This document shows, piece by piece, positions 17,770 to 26,452 of a DNA stretch of 64,000 bases. A program made the position numbers and the translations under genes. Below the pieces are notes generated by a model. It was given only the letters and a program-made list of their open reading frames with translations, made no database searches and was not told where the DNA came from. Each line of letters opens with the position of its first letter. The first letter of the stretch is position 1. Source of the DNA: Flavobacterium rhamnosiphilum (GTDB taxonomy: Bacteria > Bacteroidota > Bacteroidia > Flavobacteriales > Flavobacteriaceae); NCBI RefSeq assembly GCF_004349195.1, contig NZ_SMLG01000013.1:53238-117237 (forward strand), read 5' to 3'.

Positions 17770-19698
17770 CTAATAGTGCCATCTAACAAAAGCCTCCATT
17801 GCGGCATAGCTTGATAATCCCAACTGATTATACAATACGGCCGTTTCTCTATTCCTATCTTCCGCTCTCTGCCAAAATTCTCTGGCATCAGATCCTTGGA
17901 ATACTACACCGTCTTTTTGAGATTGGTGTTTGAAAATTCCATGTCTTTTAGCCAATACTTGATCCGGGCTCATGGGTACAGCCATTTCCACTTCATCAAT
18001 ACCCCATTCCTGCCAAGCACCTCTGTACAACCAAACCCAACATTCTTTCATGAAATCTTGTGGTTTCAATCGTTTCACCGCTTCAAAAATGGCATCCAAA
18101 CATACTTTGTGCGTTCCGTGTGGATCTGCTAAATCGCCTGCAGCATATATTTGATGAGGTTTTACTTTCGCAATAAGATCCATGGTCAACTGAATGTCTT
18201 CTTCACCCAAAGGTTTTTTCTCGATAGCTCCAGTTTCATAGAAAGGAAGTTCCATAAAATGAATTTGCTCATCTGGCAATCCCACGAAATGACTTGTAGC
18301 ACGAGCTTCTCCTTTTCTAATCAATCCTTTCGTATATCTAACTTCAGGAATATCAATTTCACTTGCTTTTTTATTCTGAAGAAATGCAATCGATTTTGCA
18401 TAAATATGCTCCGCTTCCGCACTTTTTATTCCAAATTTCTCGTTATAATCAATTACAAATCGTGCAAATCGTTGTGCTTCATCATCAGCAACCGCAATAT
18501 TTCCCGAGGTTTGGTAGGCAACATGTACTTCATGCCCTTGTTGTTGCAATCGCATAAAAGTACCTCCCATACTGATGATATCGTCATCCGGATGCGGACT
18601 AAAAATCAACACTCTTTTTCTTGCGGGTTCCGCTCTTTCGGGTCTGTTTGCATCATCAGCATTCGGTTTTCCTCCTGGCCATCCGGTAATTGTATGCTGC
18701 AGTTTGTTAAATATCTTGATATTAATGTCGTATGCCGGTCCAGAATCAGCCAACAAATCGCTCATTCCATTCTCAATATAATCAGCATCAGTAAGCATCA
18801 AAATAGGTTTTTTCAAATCAAGTGCTAATCCTAGTACTGCTTTTCTGGTCAATCGATCTGTCCAAACAATTTTCTCAACCAACCAAGGTCTGTTGATTCT
18901 TGTCAGTTTCGAAGAAGCTTCTTTATCTAAAACAAAAACAGCATTATTGTGCTCTTGCAAAAATGAAGCAGGAATCTGATTGGTTACTTCGCCTTCAACA
19001 GACTTTTTAATAATATCTGATTTTCCTTCTCCCCAAGCCATTAAAATAACTTGTTTGGCTTCCATTATTTTTTTAATTCCCAGCGTAATTGCTGTTCTGG
19101 GAGTATTCCCTAATCCAGAAAAATCTTTGCTTGCCGCTACTCTTGTGATATGATCTAATGCTACCAATCGTGTTTTGGAATTCTGTAAAGATCCTGATTC
19201 ATTGAATCCAATATGGCCGTTTCCTCCAATTCCTAATATCTGTAAATCAATGCCTCCCAAAGCTTCTATCTTAGCTTCGTAATTAGCACAATAATCAGCA
19301 ATTTCTTCTTTGGATAAAGTCCCATCCGGAATATGATAATTTTCTGGTAGGATATCCACTTGATCCAACAATAGTTCTTTCATAAATCGCACGTAGCTAT
19401 TTATAGAATCCGGTTCCATTGGATAATATTCATCTAAATTAAATGTGATTACATTTTTAAAACTCAGTCCTTCTTCTTTGTGCATGCGCACTAACTCGGC
19501 ATACAATCCTTTGGGCGAAGACCCCGTTGCTAATCCTAATATACAGGATTCTTGATTCTCTTGTTTTAATCTGATAAGGGTTGCTATTTGTTGTGCAACG
19601 GCTTTAGATGCCGCAGTCGAATTTTCAAAAACTACTGTTCCAATATTCTCGAATCTTTTTTCGAAACCTGTCGCCTTATCTATGTTACTTTTTAACAT
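17770..19698 (-). CDS. nagB: Glucosamine-6-phosphate deaminase fused to a PIG-L deacetylase domain
   Basis: A 642-residue two-domain protein. Residues ~20-270 are NagB: LGLATGSSPKGLYAEL, FNLDEYYPM, GIGGNGHIGFNESG (active-site region) and GNTPRTAITLG. This enzyme turns glucosamine-6-phosphate into fructose-6-phosphate and ammonia. Residues ~380-642 are a PIG-L/LmbE zinc deacetylase domain with IFSPHPDDDIISMGG and AGDLADPHGTHKVC. This fusion is common in Bacteroidota. The second domain might act on N-acetylated sugars, but that is unproven. It is the last gene of a minus-strand amino-sugar run and lies 41 bases after the sugar transporter gene. Confidence 0.93.
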   Translation of the reverse strand: MLKSNIDKATGFEKRFENIGTVVFENSTAASKAVAQQIATLIRLKQENQESCILGLATGSSPKGLYAELVRMHKEEGLSFKNVITFNLDEYYPMEPDSINSYVRFMKELLLDQVDILPENYHIPDGTLSKEEIADYCANYEAKIEALGGIDLQILGIGGNGHIGFNESGSLQNSKTRLVALDHITRVAASKDFSGLGNTPRTAITLGIKKIMEAKQVILMAWGEGKSDIIKKSVEGEVTNQIPASFLQEHNNAVFVLDKEASSKLTRINRPWLVEKIVWTDRLTRKAVLGLALDLKKPILMLTDADYIENGMSDLLADSGPAYDINIKIFNKLQHTITGWPGGKPNADDANRPERAEPARKRVLIFSPHPDDDIISMGGTFMRLQQQGHEVHVAYQTSGNIAVADDEAQRFARFVIDYNEKFGIKSAEAEHIYAKSIAFLQNKKASEIDIPEVRYTKGLIRKGEARATSHFVGLPDEQIHFMELPFYETGAIEKKPLGEEDIQLTMDLIAKVKPHQIYAAGDLADPHGTHKVCLDAIFEAVKRLKPQDFMKECWVWLYRGAWQEWGIDEVEMAVPMSPDQVLAKRHGIFKHQSQKDGVVFQGSDAREFWQRAEDRNRETAVLYNQLGLSSYAAMEAFVRWHY

Positions 19699-19739
19699 TA
19701 TCAGTTTTTTTTAAAATTTATTTTCTAACTTAATTGGTA

Positions 19740-21125
19740 TTATTTTCTGGACCAGCTTCTGTATTTATGTCCTTTAAACGCATAAAACAGGATCATAAAG
19801 TACGTAGGTAATAATATCAAATAGGCAATTTGATTACCACTTTTAGCAGTCTCAGTAATACCTTCAGCTTCGTTGGCTATATTAATTGTATCTGCCCATG
19901 AGCCGTACATTAATGGAAAAATAGCACCACCTACAATTCCCATTATTAATATGGCACCCGCTATTTTTGTATAGCCTCCAAGGTCTTGAAGTGCCATTGG
20001 CCATATTGCCGGCCAGCAAAGTGCATTGGCAAGTCCTATAAGAGCCACCAAAATAATTACTACTGGTAAATTAGGAATTCCTCCAGGTAATTGAATCATC
20101 ATGGCTGGAGAAATTGTAACAATTAACAGCACTAAAATAATTCCTAAAAAGCCTGAAGCTTTTAAAGCAGCAACTTGTGAAATATACTTAGGGATTAAGG
20201 TAATTCCTAAAATGTAACCAATTACCATAGCGGTCATTGTAAACGAAGTAAGTTTTAAATAAAAATCTCCGTTATCGCCATAAACGCCTAGTTTTTTTCC
20301 TAAACCACCTATGGAGTCACCTGCAATTACTTCACCTGCTACATATAACATTAGCGTAATGAAACCAAAAACCAATTGCGGATATTGGAACGCATTTTTA
20401 ATTTGTTGAAAAATACTTAAATGTCCCACTTGTCCATCTTCGTCTAAATCGATTTCCGGCAGCGGAGAGTATTTTATCAATACTGCCAATATCAAGATAA
20501 CAATTCCAATATAGATGTAAGGAGTTTGCAATTGTAAAGCAAGTGCATCAAGTGCTTTTGCTTTTGCATCAGCATCAAGAAGTGCAATTTTTTCAGCAGT
20601 ATAATCTTTCATATTAGAAAGTACCAAAGCGGTTAAGGCAATAGGGGCAATAAATCCTGCAAATTTATTTGCTAAACCCAATACACTAATTCTTGCTGCC
20701 GCACTTTCTCGAGGGCCAATTACAACCACATAAGGATTCGCCGCGGTTTGTAAAATTGCTAATCCCGTACCCATGACAAATAATGCGATTAAAAATAGAA
20801 TAAATGTACGTGCTTCGGCAGCTGGATAAAACGTAAAGGCTCCAATTGCGATTACCACTAATCCTAGTGATAAACCATTCTTGTAACCCACCTTTTCTAT
20901 CAACCAAGAAGAGGGTATTGCCATCACAAAATAGGCAATGTAAAATGCAAAAGCCACAAAATAAGATTGAGACTCCGTTAATTCGCAGGCAGTTTTAAAA
21001 AATGGAATTAACGGCCCATTCAACCAAGTTACGAACCCGAAAATAAAAAATAAAGCGGTTAAAATAACCATTGGAATTAATGCACTTCCTTGATTCCGGT
21101 TTATTGTGCTTTCGATTTTTGACAT
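19740..21125 (-). CDS. FHS-family sugar MFS transporter (NagP/FucP-like)
   Basis: A 461-residue, 12-helix transporter of the fucose/glucose-galactose/N-acetylglucosamine H+ symporter group. Typical features are FFIFGFVTWLNGPLIPFFK in TM1, IPSSWLIEKVGYKNGL after TM2, and LQTAANPYVVVIGPRESAAAR in the middle. The last is the strongly conserved Q-T-A-A-N-P-Y signature. It lies directly upstream of nagB, so uptake of GlcNAc, GalNAc or a related monosaccharide through the inner membrane is likely. It follows the nucleotidyltransferase gene after 157 bases containing a small inverted repeat. Confidence 0.9.
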   Translation of the reverse strand: MSKIESTINRNQGSALIPMVILTALFFIFGFVTWLNGPLIPFFKTACELTESQSYFVAFAFYIAYFVMAIPSSWLIEKVGYKNGLSLGLVVIAIGAFTFYPAAEARTFILFLIALFVMGTGLAILQTAANPYVVVIGPRESAAARISVLGLANKFAGFIAPIALTALVLSNMKDYTAEKIALLDADAKAKALDALALQLQTPYIYIGIVILILAVLIKYSPLPEIDLDEDGQVGHLSIFQQIKNAFQYPQLVFGFITLMLYVAGEVIAGDSIGGLGKKLGVYGDNGDFYLKLTSFTMTAMVIGYILGITLIPKYISQVAALKASGFLGIILVLLIVTISPAMMIQLPGGIPNLPVVIILVALIGLANALCWPAIWPMALQDLGGYTKIAGAILIMGIVGGAIFPLMYGSWADTINIANEAEGITETAKSGNQIAYLILLPTYFMILFYAFKGHKYRSWSRK

Positions 21126-21177
21126 GTTGTTTGTTTTTTAGTAATAGTTAAATTTAGCGGGTAACTTTATTAGTATG

Positions 21178-21231
21178 AGTACTTCTACAATCTAGCCTGG
21201 TTTAATTACTAGAAAAAAATGGAGAAGTACT
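21178..21231. repeat. Inverted repeat between nucleotidyltransferase and sugar transporter genes
   Basis: AGTACTTCT (21178-21186) and AGAAGTACT (21223-21231) pair, with CTAG inner arms. No clear T tract follows on the minus strand. It could be a weak terminator, processing site or operator. Confidence 0.4.
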
Positions 21232-21282
21232 TTTACTGATTTTTCACACCTTATTTTTTTAAGATGGATCTATTTTTGGTTA

Positions 21283-22158
21283 TTATACATTCCAATCCAA
21301 TTGTGGATAATGTTTTTTTAAATATGCTTTTACTTCGGCTATGTCTTCCTTTGCCGTTAAATCAGGAACATGCTCCGAAAAAGGAATTCCTAATGCGGTA
21401 TTAGGGTGTTCTTTTATTGCATTTAAAAGTACGGTTGGTAATTCTTTTTCATCTCTTTCCGGATTAACGGGGCAATTTTTTAGATACGGATATAAAATAG
21501 CTCCGTTAAATTTAAAAGCATTCATGCTTACTCTTAATATTCCTTCGGCATCTTTATAGCTGTCTAAAACAGCAGCGGTTGGCTTTTCAAGAATGTCCAA
21601 AAGACAGTTGTTTTCATTTAGTTTCGCAATGGCAAAACGAGAAATTCGCTCCGATGGAAACTCCAATGCATCACGGTTATAACTTATAAAAGCATTTGGG
21701 CTTTTGGTTTCCCTGAGTGCGTATAACGCCTCTGCCGAATACAAATTATCACTATTGCAAACCGAATAATCTTGAGAATTCAATTCTGGATACTGTTCTA
21801 CCGCTTGGAATAATGCATCCGCAGTACCAAATGGCTTCACTCTTCCTTCAGGAATGTATTGAGTGGCAAAAGAAATGGTTAAACCATGAAAATCATTATT
21901 TTTATTTTCACTGCCATAAAATTCTTTAAATAAATCTCCCTGCTCACCAATAATAATATAGATATTTTTATAACCTGCTTTTTTAGCATTTAATAAAAGA
22001 TAATCTAATAATGGTCTTCCGTTTGGGCCAACACCAATTAATCCTTTACTTCTTTCATTAGCTTGCGCAATTTCTTCTTCACTCAAATTATCTAATGTAA
22101 CTTGTTTTTTCATTCTGGAGGAAGCGCCACCGGCTAAAATAATTAAATTGTCATGCAT
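21283..22158 (-). CDS. Sugar nucleotidyltransferase-like protein
   Basis: A 291-residue protein with the nucleotide-binding start LIILAGGASSRMKKQ (residues 5-19), the classic GlmU/MobA-type NTP-transferase loop. Later motifs are GPNGRPLLDYLLLNAKKAGY, NIYIIIGEQGD and SVCNSDNLYSAEAL, where Asn-Asp probably bind metal-nucleotide. It begins 2 bases after the GHMP kinase stop, so the two are coupled. Such kinase plus nucleotidyltransferase pairs turn a free sugar into sugar-1-phosphate and then an NDP-sugar. Which sugar is not evident, though the neighbours suggest a hexosamine or galactose-type unit. It might instead be a regulatory homologue. Confidence 0.82.
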   Translation of the reverse strand: MHDNLIILAGGASSRMKKQVTLDNLSEEEIAQANERSKGLIGVGPNGRPLLDYLLLNAKKAGYKNIYIIIGEQGDLFKEFYGSENKNNDFHGLTISFATQYIPEGRVKPFGTADALFQAVEQYPELNSQDYSVCNSDNLYSAEALYALRETKSPNAFISYNRDALEFPSERISRFAIAKLNENNCLLDILEKPTAAVLDSYKDAEGILRVSMNAFKFNGAILYPYLKNCPVNPERDEKELPTVLLNAIKEHPNTALGIPFSEHVPDLTAKEDIAEVKAYLKKHYPQLDWNV

Positions 22159-22160
22159 AC

Positions 22161-23261
22161 TTAATTCTTTAAAATTATACTATTTTCTAATATTCTCACT
22201 CCAGGATCAACATCCACTGTATACGCTTCTATTGCACCTGCTGCCAGTATCGCTTCCACTACCGGTGCTTCTTTTCCCGGTTCGGCCAGTACTACAATAC
22301 TGCCTCCGCCACCTGAACCAACTATTTTGGCACCATACGCACCAGCTTTTAATGCGGCATTAATCATCGCATCAATTTTTGGCACCGTAATTTTCAATAA
22401 ATCTCTCAACACAACATGATGCGCATTCATTAATTCTCCAATCTTTTTTAAATCAAGCGTTGGTTTTTCAAATTCTTTTAAAGCAAGTTTGGTATAATGA
22501 TGATTTTTAATTGCCGCTTCGAAATAAGGAATCAATCGGTCTGGCAAATAATTACAATATTTCTTTAAATCTTGGATTTCGGCTTTGTTTAAATCAAAAT
22601 CTTTAAAATTTTGTTTTACAATATCTATCGCCAATAATGCATTCCCTTTCAATTCGCCAATTAAGCCAATCGTTTCTTTAGGTACACCCGAAACACCCGT
22701 GATAAGACCTTTCAATTCAGTACCTATAATAGTGCAAGAAAATGGATCTTTGGTATTGATGTGCACAATATTACCCACGCCTATGCTGTAATGATCCATC
22801 ATTCCGCCTGGTTCTCCATGTTCTAATACCTCGGAAGCATATCCCATTTTTGCAATAAATTCAGGTGTAACCTCGGCATCGACTCCGTAAGCGGTAATCA
22901 AAAAGTTAATCCAAGCCAATAATAAGGCCGATGAACTTGAGGTTCCTGAATTGATGGGAATATCTCCTTTTATGGTAATATCATATCCTACATTTGGGAT
23001 GCAACCATGTCTTCTCAAAACTCTTAAGGAAGACGCAAAATAATCACGTGGCGCTAATTCTGAAAAAGTAGCGTGGATATCAATGACCCTAACTTCATTA
23101 ATATCACCCATATTTAATTTAAAAACGCCAGTGTCATTTTGCACTACAGTTAATTTTATGTTTCTATTAATTGCACATGCAATTACCGGTAATCCTAAAT
23201 AATCTTGATGATCTCCAAAGAGACACGTCCGTCCCGGTGCTAATGATATAATTTCTTTCAC
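22161..23261 (-). CDS. GHMP family sugar kinase (galactokinase-like)
   Basis: A 366-residue kinase starting at a GTG. GHMP motifs are all present: motif 1 APGRTCLFGDHQDYLGLPV (8-26), ATP-binding motif 2 INSGTSSSSAL (103-113) and motif 3 AKIVGSGGGGSIVVLA (~311-326). Motif 1 resembles galactokinase (GRVNLIGEHTDY) but has GDHQDY, so the substrate may be another free sugar such as GalNAc, glucuronate or a heptose. It heads the minus-strand catabolic run. It is transcribed from a promoter behind two LacI-like operators that are duplicated in front of susC, which links its sugar to the glycan taken up by that locus. Confidence 0.85.
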   Translation of the reverse strand: MKEIISLAPGRTCLFGDHQDYLGLPVIACAINRNIKLTVVQNDTGVFKLNMGDINEVRVIDIHATFSELAPRDYFASSLRVLRRHGCIPNVGYDITIKGDIPINSGTSSSSALLLAWINFLITAYGVDAEVTPEFIAKMGYASEVLEHGEPGGMMDHYSIGVGNIVHINTKDPFSCTIIGTELKGLITGVSGVPKETIGLIGELKGNALLAIDIVKQNFKDFDLNKAEIQDLKKYCNYLPDRLIPYFEAAIKNHHYTKLALKEFEKPTLDLKKIGELMNAHHVVLRDLLKITVPKIDAMINAALKAGAYGAKIVGSGGGGSIVVLAEPGKEAPVVEAILAAGAIEAYTVDVDPGVRILENSIILKN

Positions 23262-23347
23262 TTTTTATAGGTGTTAAAGTATTGTAATACTGGTGATTAT
23301 GATATTTTTTGTTTGTACTTCTAACGGTTTTATTAGTTTTGATTTTA

Positions 23348-23378
23348 CGAAACTATAGATTAAATTCTAATAAACCAA
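23348..23378 (-). promoter_or_regulatory. Promoter of the GHMP kinase operon
   Basis: On the minus strand TTG (23378-23376), a 20-base spacer, then TAGTTTCG (23355-23348). This fits the Bacteroidota TTTG-N19-21-TAnnTTTG type. Spacer and flanks closely match the susC promoter at 25680-25710 (both contain TTTAAT or TATAAT followed by CTATA). Confidence 0.7.
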
Positions 23379-23393
23379 GTAAAAAACAAAAAA

Positions 23394-23407
23394 TGTGCTC
23401 GAACACA
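23394..23407. promoter_or_regulatory. LacI-type operator, kinase-proximal
   Basis: TGTGCTCGAACACA is a near-perfect palindrome with the CG centre typical of LacI-family sites. The same 14 bases, read on the other strand, recur at 25650-25663. It lies 15 bases upstream of the kinase promoter. Confidence 0.75.
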
Positions 23408-23416
23408 CCTTAAAAA

Positions 23417-23430
23417 TGTTATCGAGCACA
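23417..23430. promoter_or_regulatory. LacI-type operator, distal
   Basis: TGTTATCGAGCACA is a second, less symmetrical copy. Its offset from the proximal site is exactly 23 bases, the same as in the susC pair. Confidence 0.68.
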
Positions 23431-23572
23431 TTTTTAAATTAAATATTAAAGGCATTATCAAAAATAGAGTAGTGGTTCAAAATAAAAGGATGGCATTCAT
23501 TAATTAAATTCTTATTTGTTAATTAAGTCTTACAAAATAAAATAAACCAAAGTTTTTATATATTTGCCCATT

Positions 23573-24613
23573 ATGGATAAAAAATATACAATAAAAGATA
23601 TTGCTAAATTAGCTGGTGTTTCAAAAGGTACTGTTGACAGAGTCTTGCATAAAAGAGGAAAAGTGTCACCATTAGCTCTGGAAAAAGTAAACGAGGTTTT
23701 AAAAGTAATAGACTACGAACCAAATCTTATTGCCAGAAATTTAAAAAATAATAAAATTTATCGTATTTGTATTGTACTTCCTGATCCTAAAATTGATCCC
23801 TATTGGCTTCCTTGTCTAAATGGTATTGATGATGCTGCGAAAGAATTCAATGCCTATAATTTAGTTATTGAAACTTTTTATTTTAATCCGGAAAAAAAGA
23901 AATCTTTTTTAAAAACGAATGAAACGGTTTTAGGATTATCTCCCGATGCGGTTTTGTTAGCGCCTTTATTCCATAAAGAGACCGTTGATGTTATTGAAGA
24001 ATACCATTCATTAAACATCATTGTAAACACTTTTAACAACCAAGTCGAATCCAGTTTTGTAAAAAGTTTTGTAGGTCAGGATTTGTTTAGAAGTGGGCGA
24101 GTGGCTGCAAAATTATTAGATTCAATTACTGATAAAGGTCAAATTGCTATTGTTCATATTGATGAAACCTACAAAAATGCAATTCACATGCAGGAAAAGG
24201 AAAGAGGTTTTAGAAATTATTTTGAGGAGATAGAAAATTCAGACTATACCATCACAACCCTAAAATTGAAAAATCCAAATGTTGAAATTAGTTTCAATAA
24301 TTTTCTGAATGAAAACCCTGATGTATCAGGAATCTTTATTACCACTTCTAAAGCGTATCAAATAGCTAAAATTCTTAGTGCGTTCAAACTTAAAAAAATT
24401 GGAGTTGTCGCATATGATTTGATTAATGAAAATGTTACTTATTTGAATCAAGGCGTAATTGATTTTATGATCCATCAAAATCAGAAAAGGCAAGCGTATC
24501 TGGGAATAACCTCTTTAGTGGAATATTTTCTTTTTCAGAAAGAAATTCCGGAAATGATTCTTTTACCCATTGATATTGTAAATGCTGAAAATGCGGAGTA
24601 TTATATTGAATAG
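23573..24613 (+). CDS. LacI family transcriptional regulator
   Basis: 346 residues, taking the ATG at 23573 (an upstream TTG adds only three codons). The N terminus is a LacI helix-turn-helix: YTIKDIAKLAGVSKGTVDRVLHKR (5-28) followed by the hinge helix region VIDYEPNLIARNLKN. The remainder is a periplasmic-binding-protein-like sensor domain with sugar-binding style loops (FVGQDLFRSGRVAAKLL and GVVAYDLI). It is divergent from the kinase operon and next to paired operators, and identical paired operators precede susC. It therefore most likely controls both units in response to a sugar from the imported glycan. The short C-terminal FFLFQKEIPE segment is usual for Bacteroidota members. Confidence 0.92.
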   Translation: MDKKYTIKDIAKLAGVSKGTVDRVLHKRGKVSPLALEKVNEVLKVIDYEPNLIARNLKNNKIYRICIVLPDPKIDPYWLPCLNGIDDAAKEFNAYNLVIETFYFNPEKKKSFLKTNETVLGLSPDAVLLAPLFHKETVDVIEEYHSLNIIVNTFNNQVESSFVKSFVGQDLFRSGRVAAKLLDSITDKGQIAIVHIDETYKNAIHMQEKERGFRNYFEEIENSDYTITTLKLKNPNVEISFNNFLNENPDVSGIFITTSKAYQIAKILSAFKLKKIGVVAYDLINENVTYLNQGVIDFMIHQNQKRQAYLGITSLVEYFLFQKEIPEMILLPIDIVNAENAEYYIE

Positions 24614-24620
24614 CACCATT

Positions 24621-25271
24621 CTATTCTTTTAAAACAAAAACCCCGAACGAAGAAGCGATATGAAAATTAGGTGTTTCGGTATTTGGGTTTACCCAAGTGA
24701 TCCAGTTAGGTTCGAAACATCCATTTTGTCTCTTTGTATATTTTGCTCTAAAAACACCGGTTTCTATTCTATTGTTTTGAATTAAATTAAAACTTTTTAA
24801 AGATTCGATACTAATTGATCCTTCAACAGTAAAAGAATTAGCATTTACAGTTGATTTAACTACTAAATCATCCTTGGGCCAATTCCAATTAAAATTAAAG
24901 TCCTTATTGGGGTAAGCGATAAAATCCATTACTCGACCAGAAGTATCGATCTCTAAACAATAATACGGATTCAGAGAATTATCAGGTCTAAAAAAGAGTT
25001 CGACTCTATCGGAGTTTCCAATACTTTCAATACTGTCATCCTGTTTTTCTATGTGGATTTCGGTGTCCAAAACAGTAAAATTAAAATATAATTTTTCTCG
25101 ATCCCAAAGTGCTCTAAATGTAATCTCTGTTCCTTTTTCAGTACTCCAAGGGGAACAAAAATCAGTCAAAATCATAGCATTATCCCATAATGTATCATCC
25201 CCATTTCCAGAGATATTCAATTGTTTTTTCTCGATTAAATTCACTTCGTATTCTTTTATTTCTGGAGTCAT
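24621..25271 (-). CDS. Carbohydrate-binding family 9-like protein
   Basis: A 216-residue protein without a visible signal peptide. The pattern fits CBM9-like / DOMON-type sugar-binding sandwiches: LWDNAMILTDF, ITFRALWDREKLYFNFTVLD, SDRVELFFRPD and YYCLEIDTSGRVMDF, then a C-terminal WITWVNPNTETPNFHIASSFG. These proteins bind sugars, often next to glycan-utilisation loci. It is convergent with the lacI gene, whose stop is 7 bases away. It could be a cytoplasmic or non-classically exported binding protein. The absence of a signal is unusual if it is meant to work on the cell surface. Confidence 0.75.
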   Translation of the reverse strand: MTPEIKEYEVNLIEKKQLNISGNGDDTLWDNAMILTDFCSPWSTEKGTEITFRALWDREKLYFNFTVLDTEIHIEKQDDSIESIGNSDRVELFFRPDNSLNPYYCLEIDTSGRVMDFIAYPNKDFNFNWNWPKDDLVVKSTVNANSFTVEGSISIESLKSFNLIQNNRIETGVFRAKYTKRQNGCFEPNWITWVNPNTETPNFHIASSFGVFVLKE

Positions 25272-25626
25272 TTTATGTTGTATTTAATAGTTGTATAAAA
25301 TTGTATTTGAGTAAATTTTCCGAAATATAGTTAAAAGAAATTTCAATGAAAAATTCTGCTCTTTTTTTAGCTTAATTGGAGCTCTTAAAAATATCTATTT
25401 AGCGTTAAATTCTAGCCTGAATCGATAAAGATAATAGGCTTTAATGTGTTTCGAATAATACATAGTACTGTTGAATTTGTAAAAAATAGATTTAAAAATT
25501 CCGAATTTCATATTTTTTAAGCGATAAGCTCCCTTTTAGTTAAAATAAAGAGAGCAAGATTGAGGTAGCTTTTATTATTAAAAAGCTAAAAATTTATTAT
25601 TAAAAAAACGTTTTATACAATATTTA

Positions 25627-25640
25627 TGTGCTCGAGAACA
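25627..25640. promoter_or_regulatory. LacI-type operator, distal site of susC
   Basis: TGTGCTCGAGAACA matches the distal kinase-operon site (TGTGCTCGATAACA on its strand) in 13 of 14 positions. It lies exactly 23 bases before the proximal site. Confidence 0.7.
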
Positions 25641-25649
25641 CAAATACAG

Positions 25650-25663
25650 TGTGTTCGAGCACA
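25650..25663. promoter_or_regulatory. LacI-type operator, proximal site of susC
   Basis: TGTGTTCGAGCACA is identical to the kinase-proximal operator read on the minus strand. It ends 16 bases before the promoter's TTG box, almost the same distance as at the kinase promoter (15). Confidence 0.75.
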
Positions 25664-25679
25664 TTTTTCATGTTTTTCC

Positions 25680-25710
25680 TTGTTTAATAAAAATATAATC
25701 TATAATTTCG
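25680..25710 (+). promoter_or_regulatory. susC promoter
   Basis: TTG (25680-25682), 20-base spacer, TAATTTCG (25703-25710). The spacer and box closely match the kinase promoter. This fits a Bacteroidota housekeeping-sigma promoter and places the start of transcription near 25717. Confidence 0.7.
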
Positions 25711-26020
25711 TCATAAGTTAAGTAATGAATCCCTGTTTATCAAATTAAAAAGTGGCATTTTTAACAGTGTTTATACGGATGGAAAACGTTTTAAATAGTT
25801 GCTATTTTTCTAAAGAAAGACAACAATGAAAAATTACAGCAAAAAAATATATTGAATATTCTTACAGATTAAAGGGGTTGGATTTATTAAAAAATTCAAA
25901 TAAAAAAAACACAAATAGATATAAGGACTAAGACGCAAAATTCATAATTAAAAAACACAATTTATTATAAGTCAAAATGTTATAAAAAAAATTACTTAAA
26001 TTTATTAAAAAAAATAATTA

Positions 26021-26211
26021 CAGTAACCCGTTGGGTGTAATTATTCAAAACGTCAGTTCGAGTGTTTTTTGTGGAGTAAAACGGAACAAAAAATGTATCG
26101 AGAACCGTTTTTAATTCAAAATTTTCTTGTTCTCGATACAATTTTCTAACGAAAATCACTCGAACTGACGAAAATTATAATTAAAAACTAATTACACCCA
26201 ACGGGTTACAG
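26021..26211. repeat. Nested 190-bp palindromic element in the susC leader
   Basis: Three pairs of inverted arms are nested: 26021-26043 with 26189-26211 (CCCGTTGGGTGTAATTA core; one mismatch), 26051-26064 with 26157-26170 (CGTCAGTTCGAGTG, perfect), and 26094-26105 with 26129-26140 (TGTATCGAGAAC, perfect). The inner core has a CGAGAAC resembling the operators but a different outer half. It looks like the intergenic palindromic repeats common in Flavobacterium genomes (from memory). It could fold into a long RNA hairpin in the susC leader. Confidence 0.8.
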
Positions 26212-26452
26212 TAATTAATTGAAACTATAAAAGTACATTTTTAAAATGGCAGGAAAGGTTTAAGAATGATAACAGCACTAAGGTAAAACAGGTAACTTTT
26301 TTTATAAAATATTTATTCGTTTTTCATAAAAAAAAAATCAGCAGATATTGGAAACATTGCTGGCTCGTTCCTTGTACAAGGAGCAGTAAATGGAAAAACA
26401 GATAAGTAGACCAAACAAGAACAATTATTACTAACCAAAAACAAGCAAGAGT

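Larger units (their letters stand above)
23262..23572. other. Divergent control region of the kinase operon and the LacI gene
   Basis: These 311 bases hold two operators and the kinase promoter. On the other side the sequence TATATTTG ends 4 bases before the lacI ATG at 23573 and could be a -7 element of an almost leaderless transcript, but no good -33 box was seen. Confidence 0.55.
25272..26452. other. Long control and leader region upstream of susC
   Basis: 1181 bases without a supportable gene. It contains, in order: the paired LacI operators (25627-25663), the susC promoter (25680-25710), and a 190-bp nested palindrome (26021-26211). If transcription begins near 25717 the susC leader is about 730 bases long and includes the palindrome. 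Just before susC the bases CTAACCAAAAACAAGC (26431-26446) are nearly repeated within the first codons of susC. Confidence 0.6.

Noticed and set aside
18151..18828. 225-codon plus-strand open frame
   Set aside because: It lies inside the NagB-PIG-L gene on the other strand; the product has no recognisable pattern, and the NagB/PIG-L motifs fix the true strand.
26094..26140. TGTATCGAGAAC arms as extra LacI operators
   Set aside because: The CGAGAAC core resembles the operators, but the arms lie 23 bases apart as parts of a longer palindrome and do not have the TGTG..CACA ends; a repeat element explains them better.
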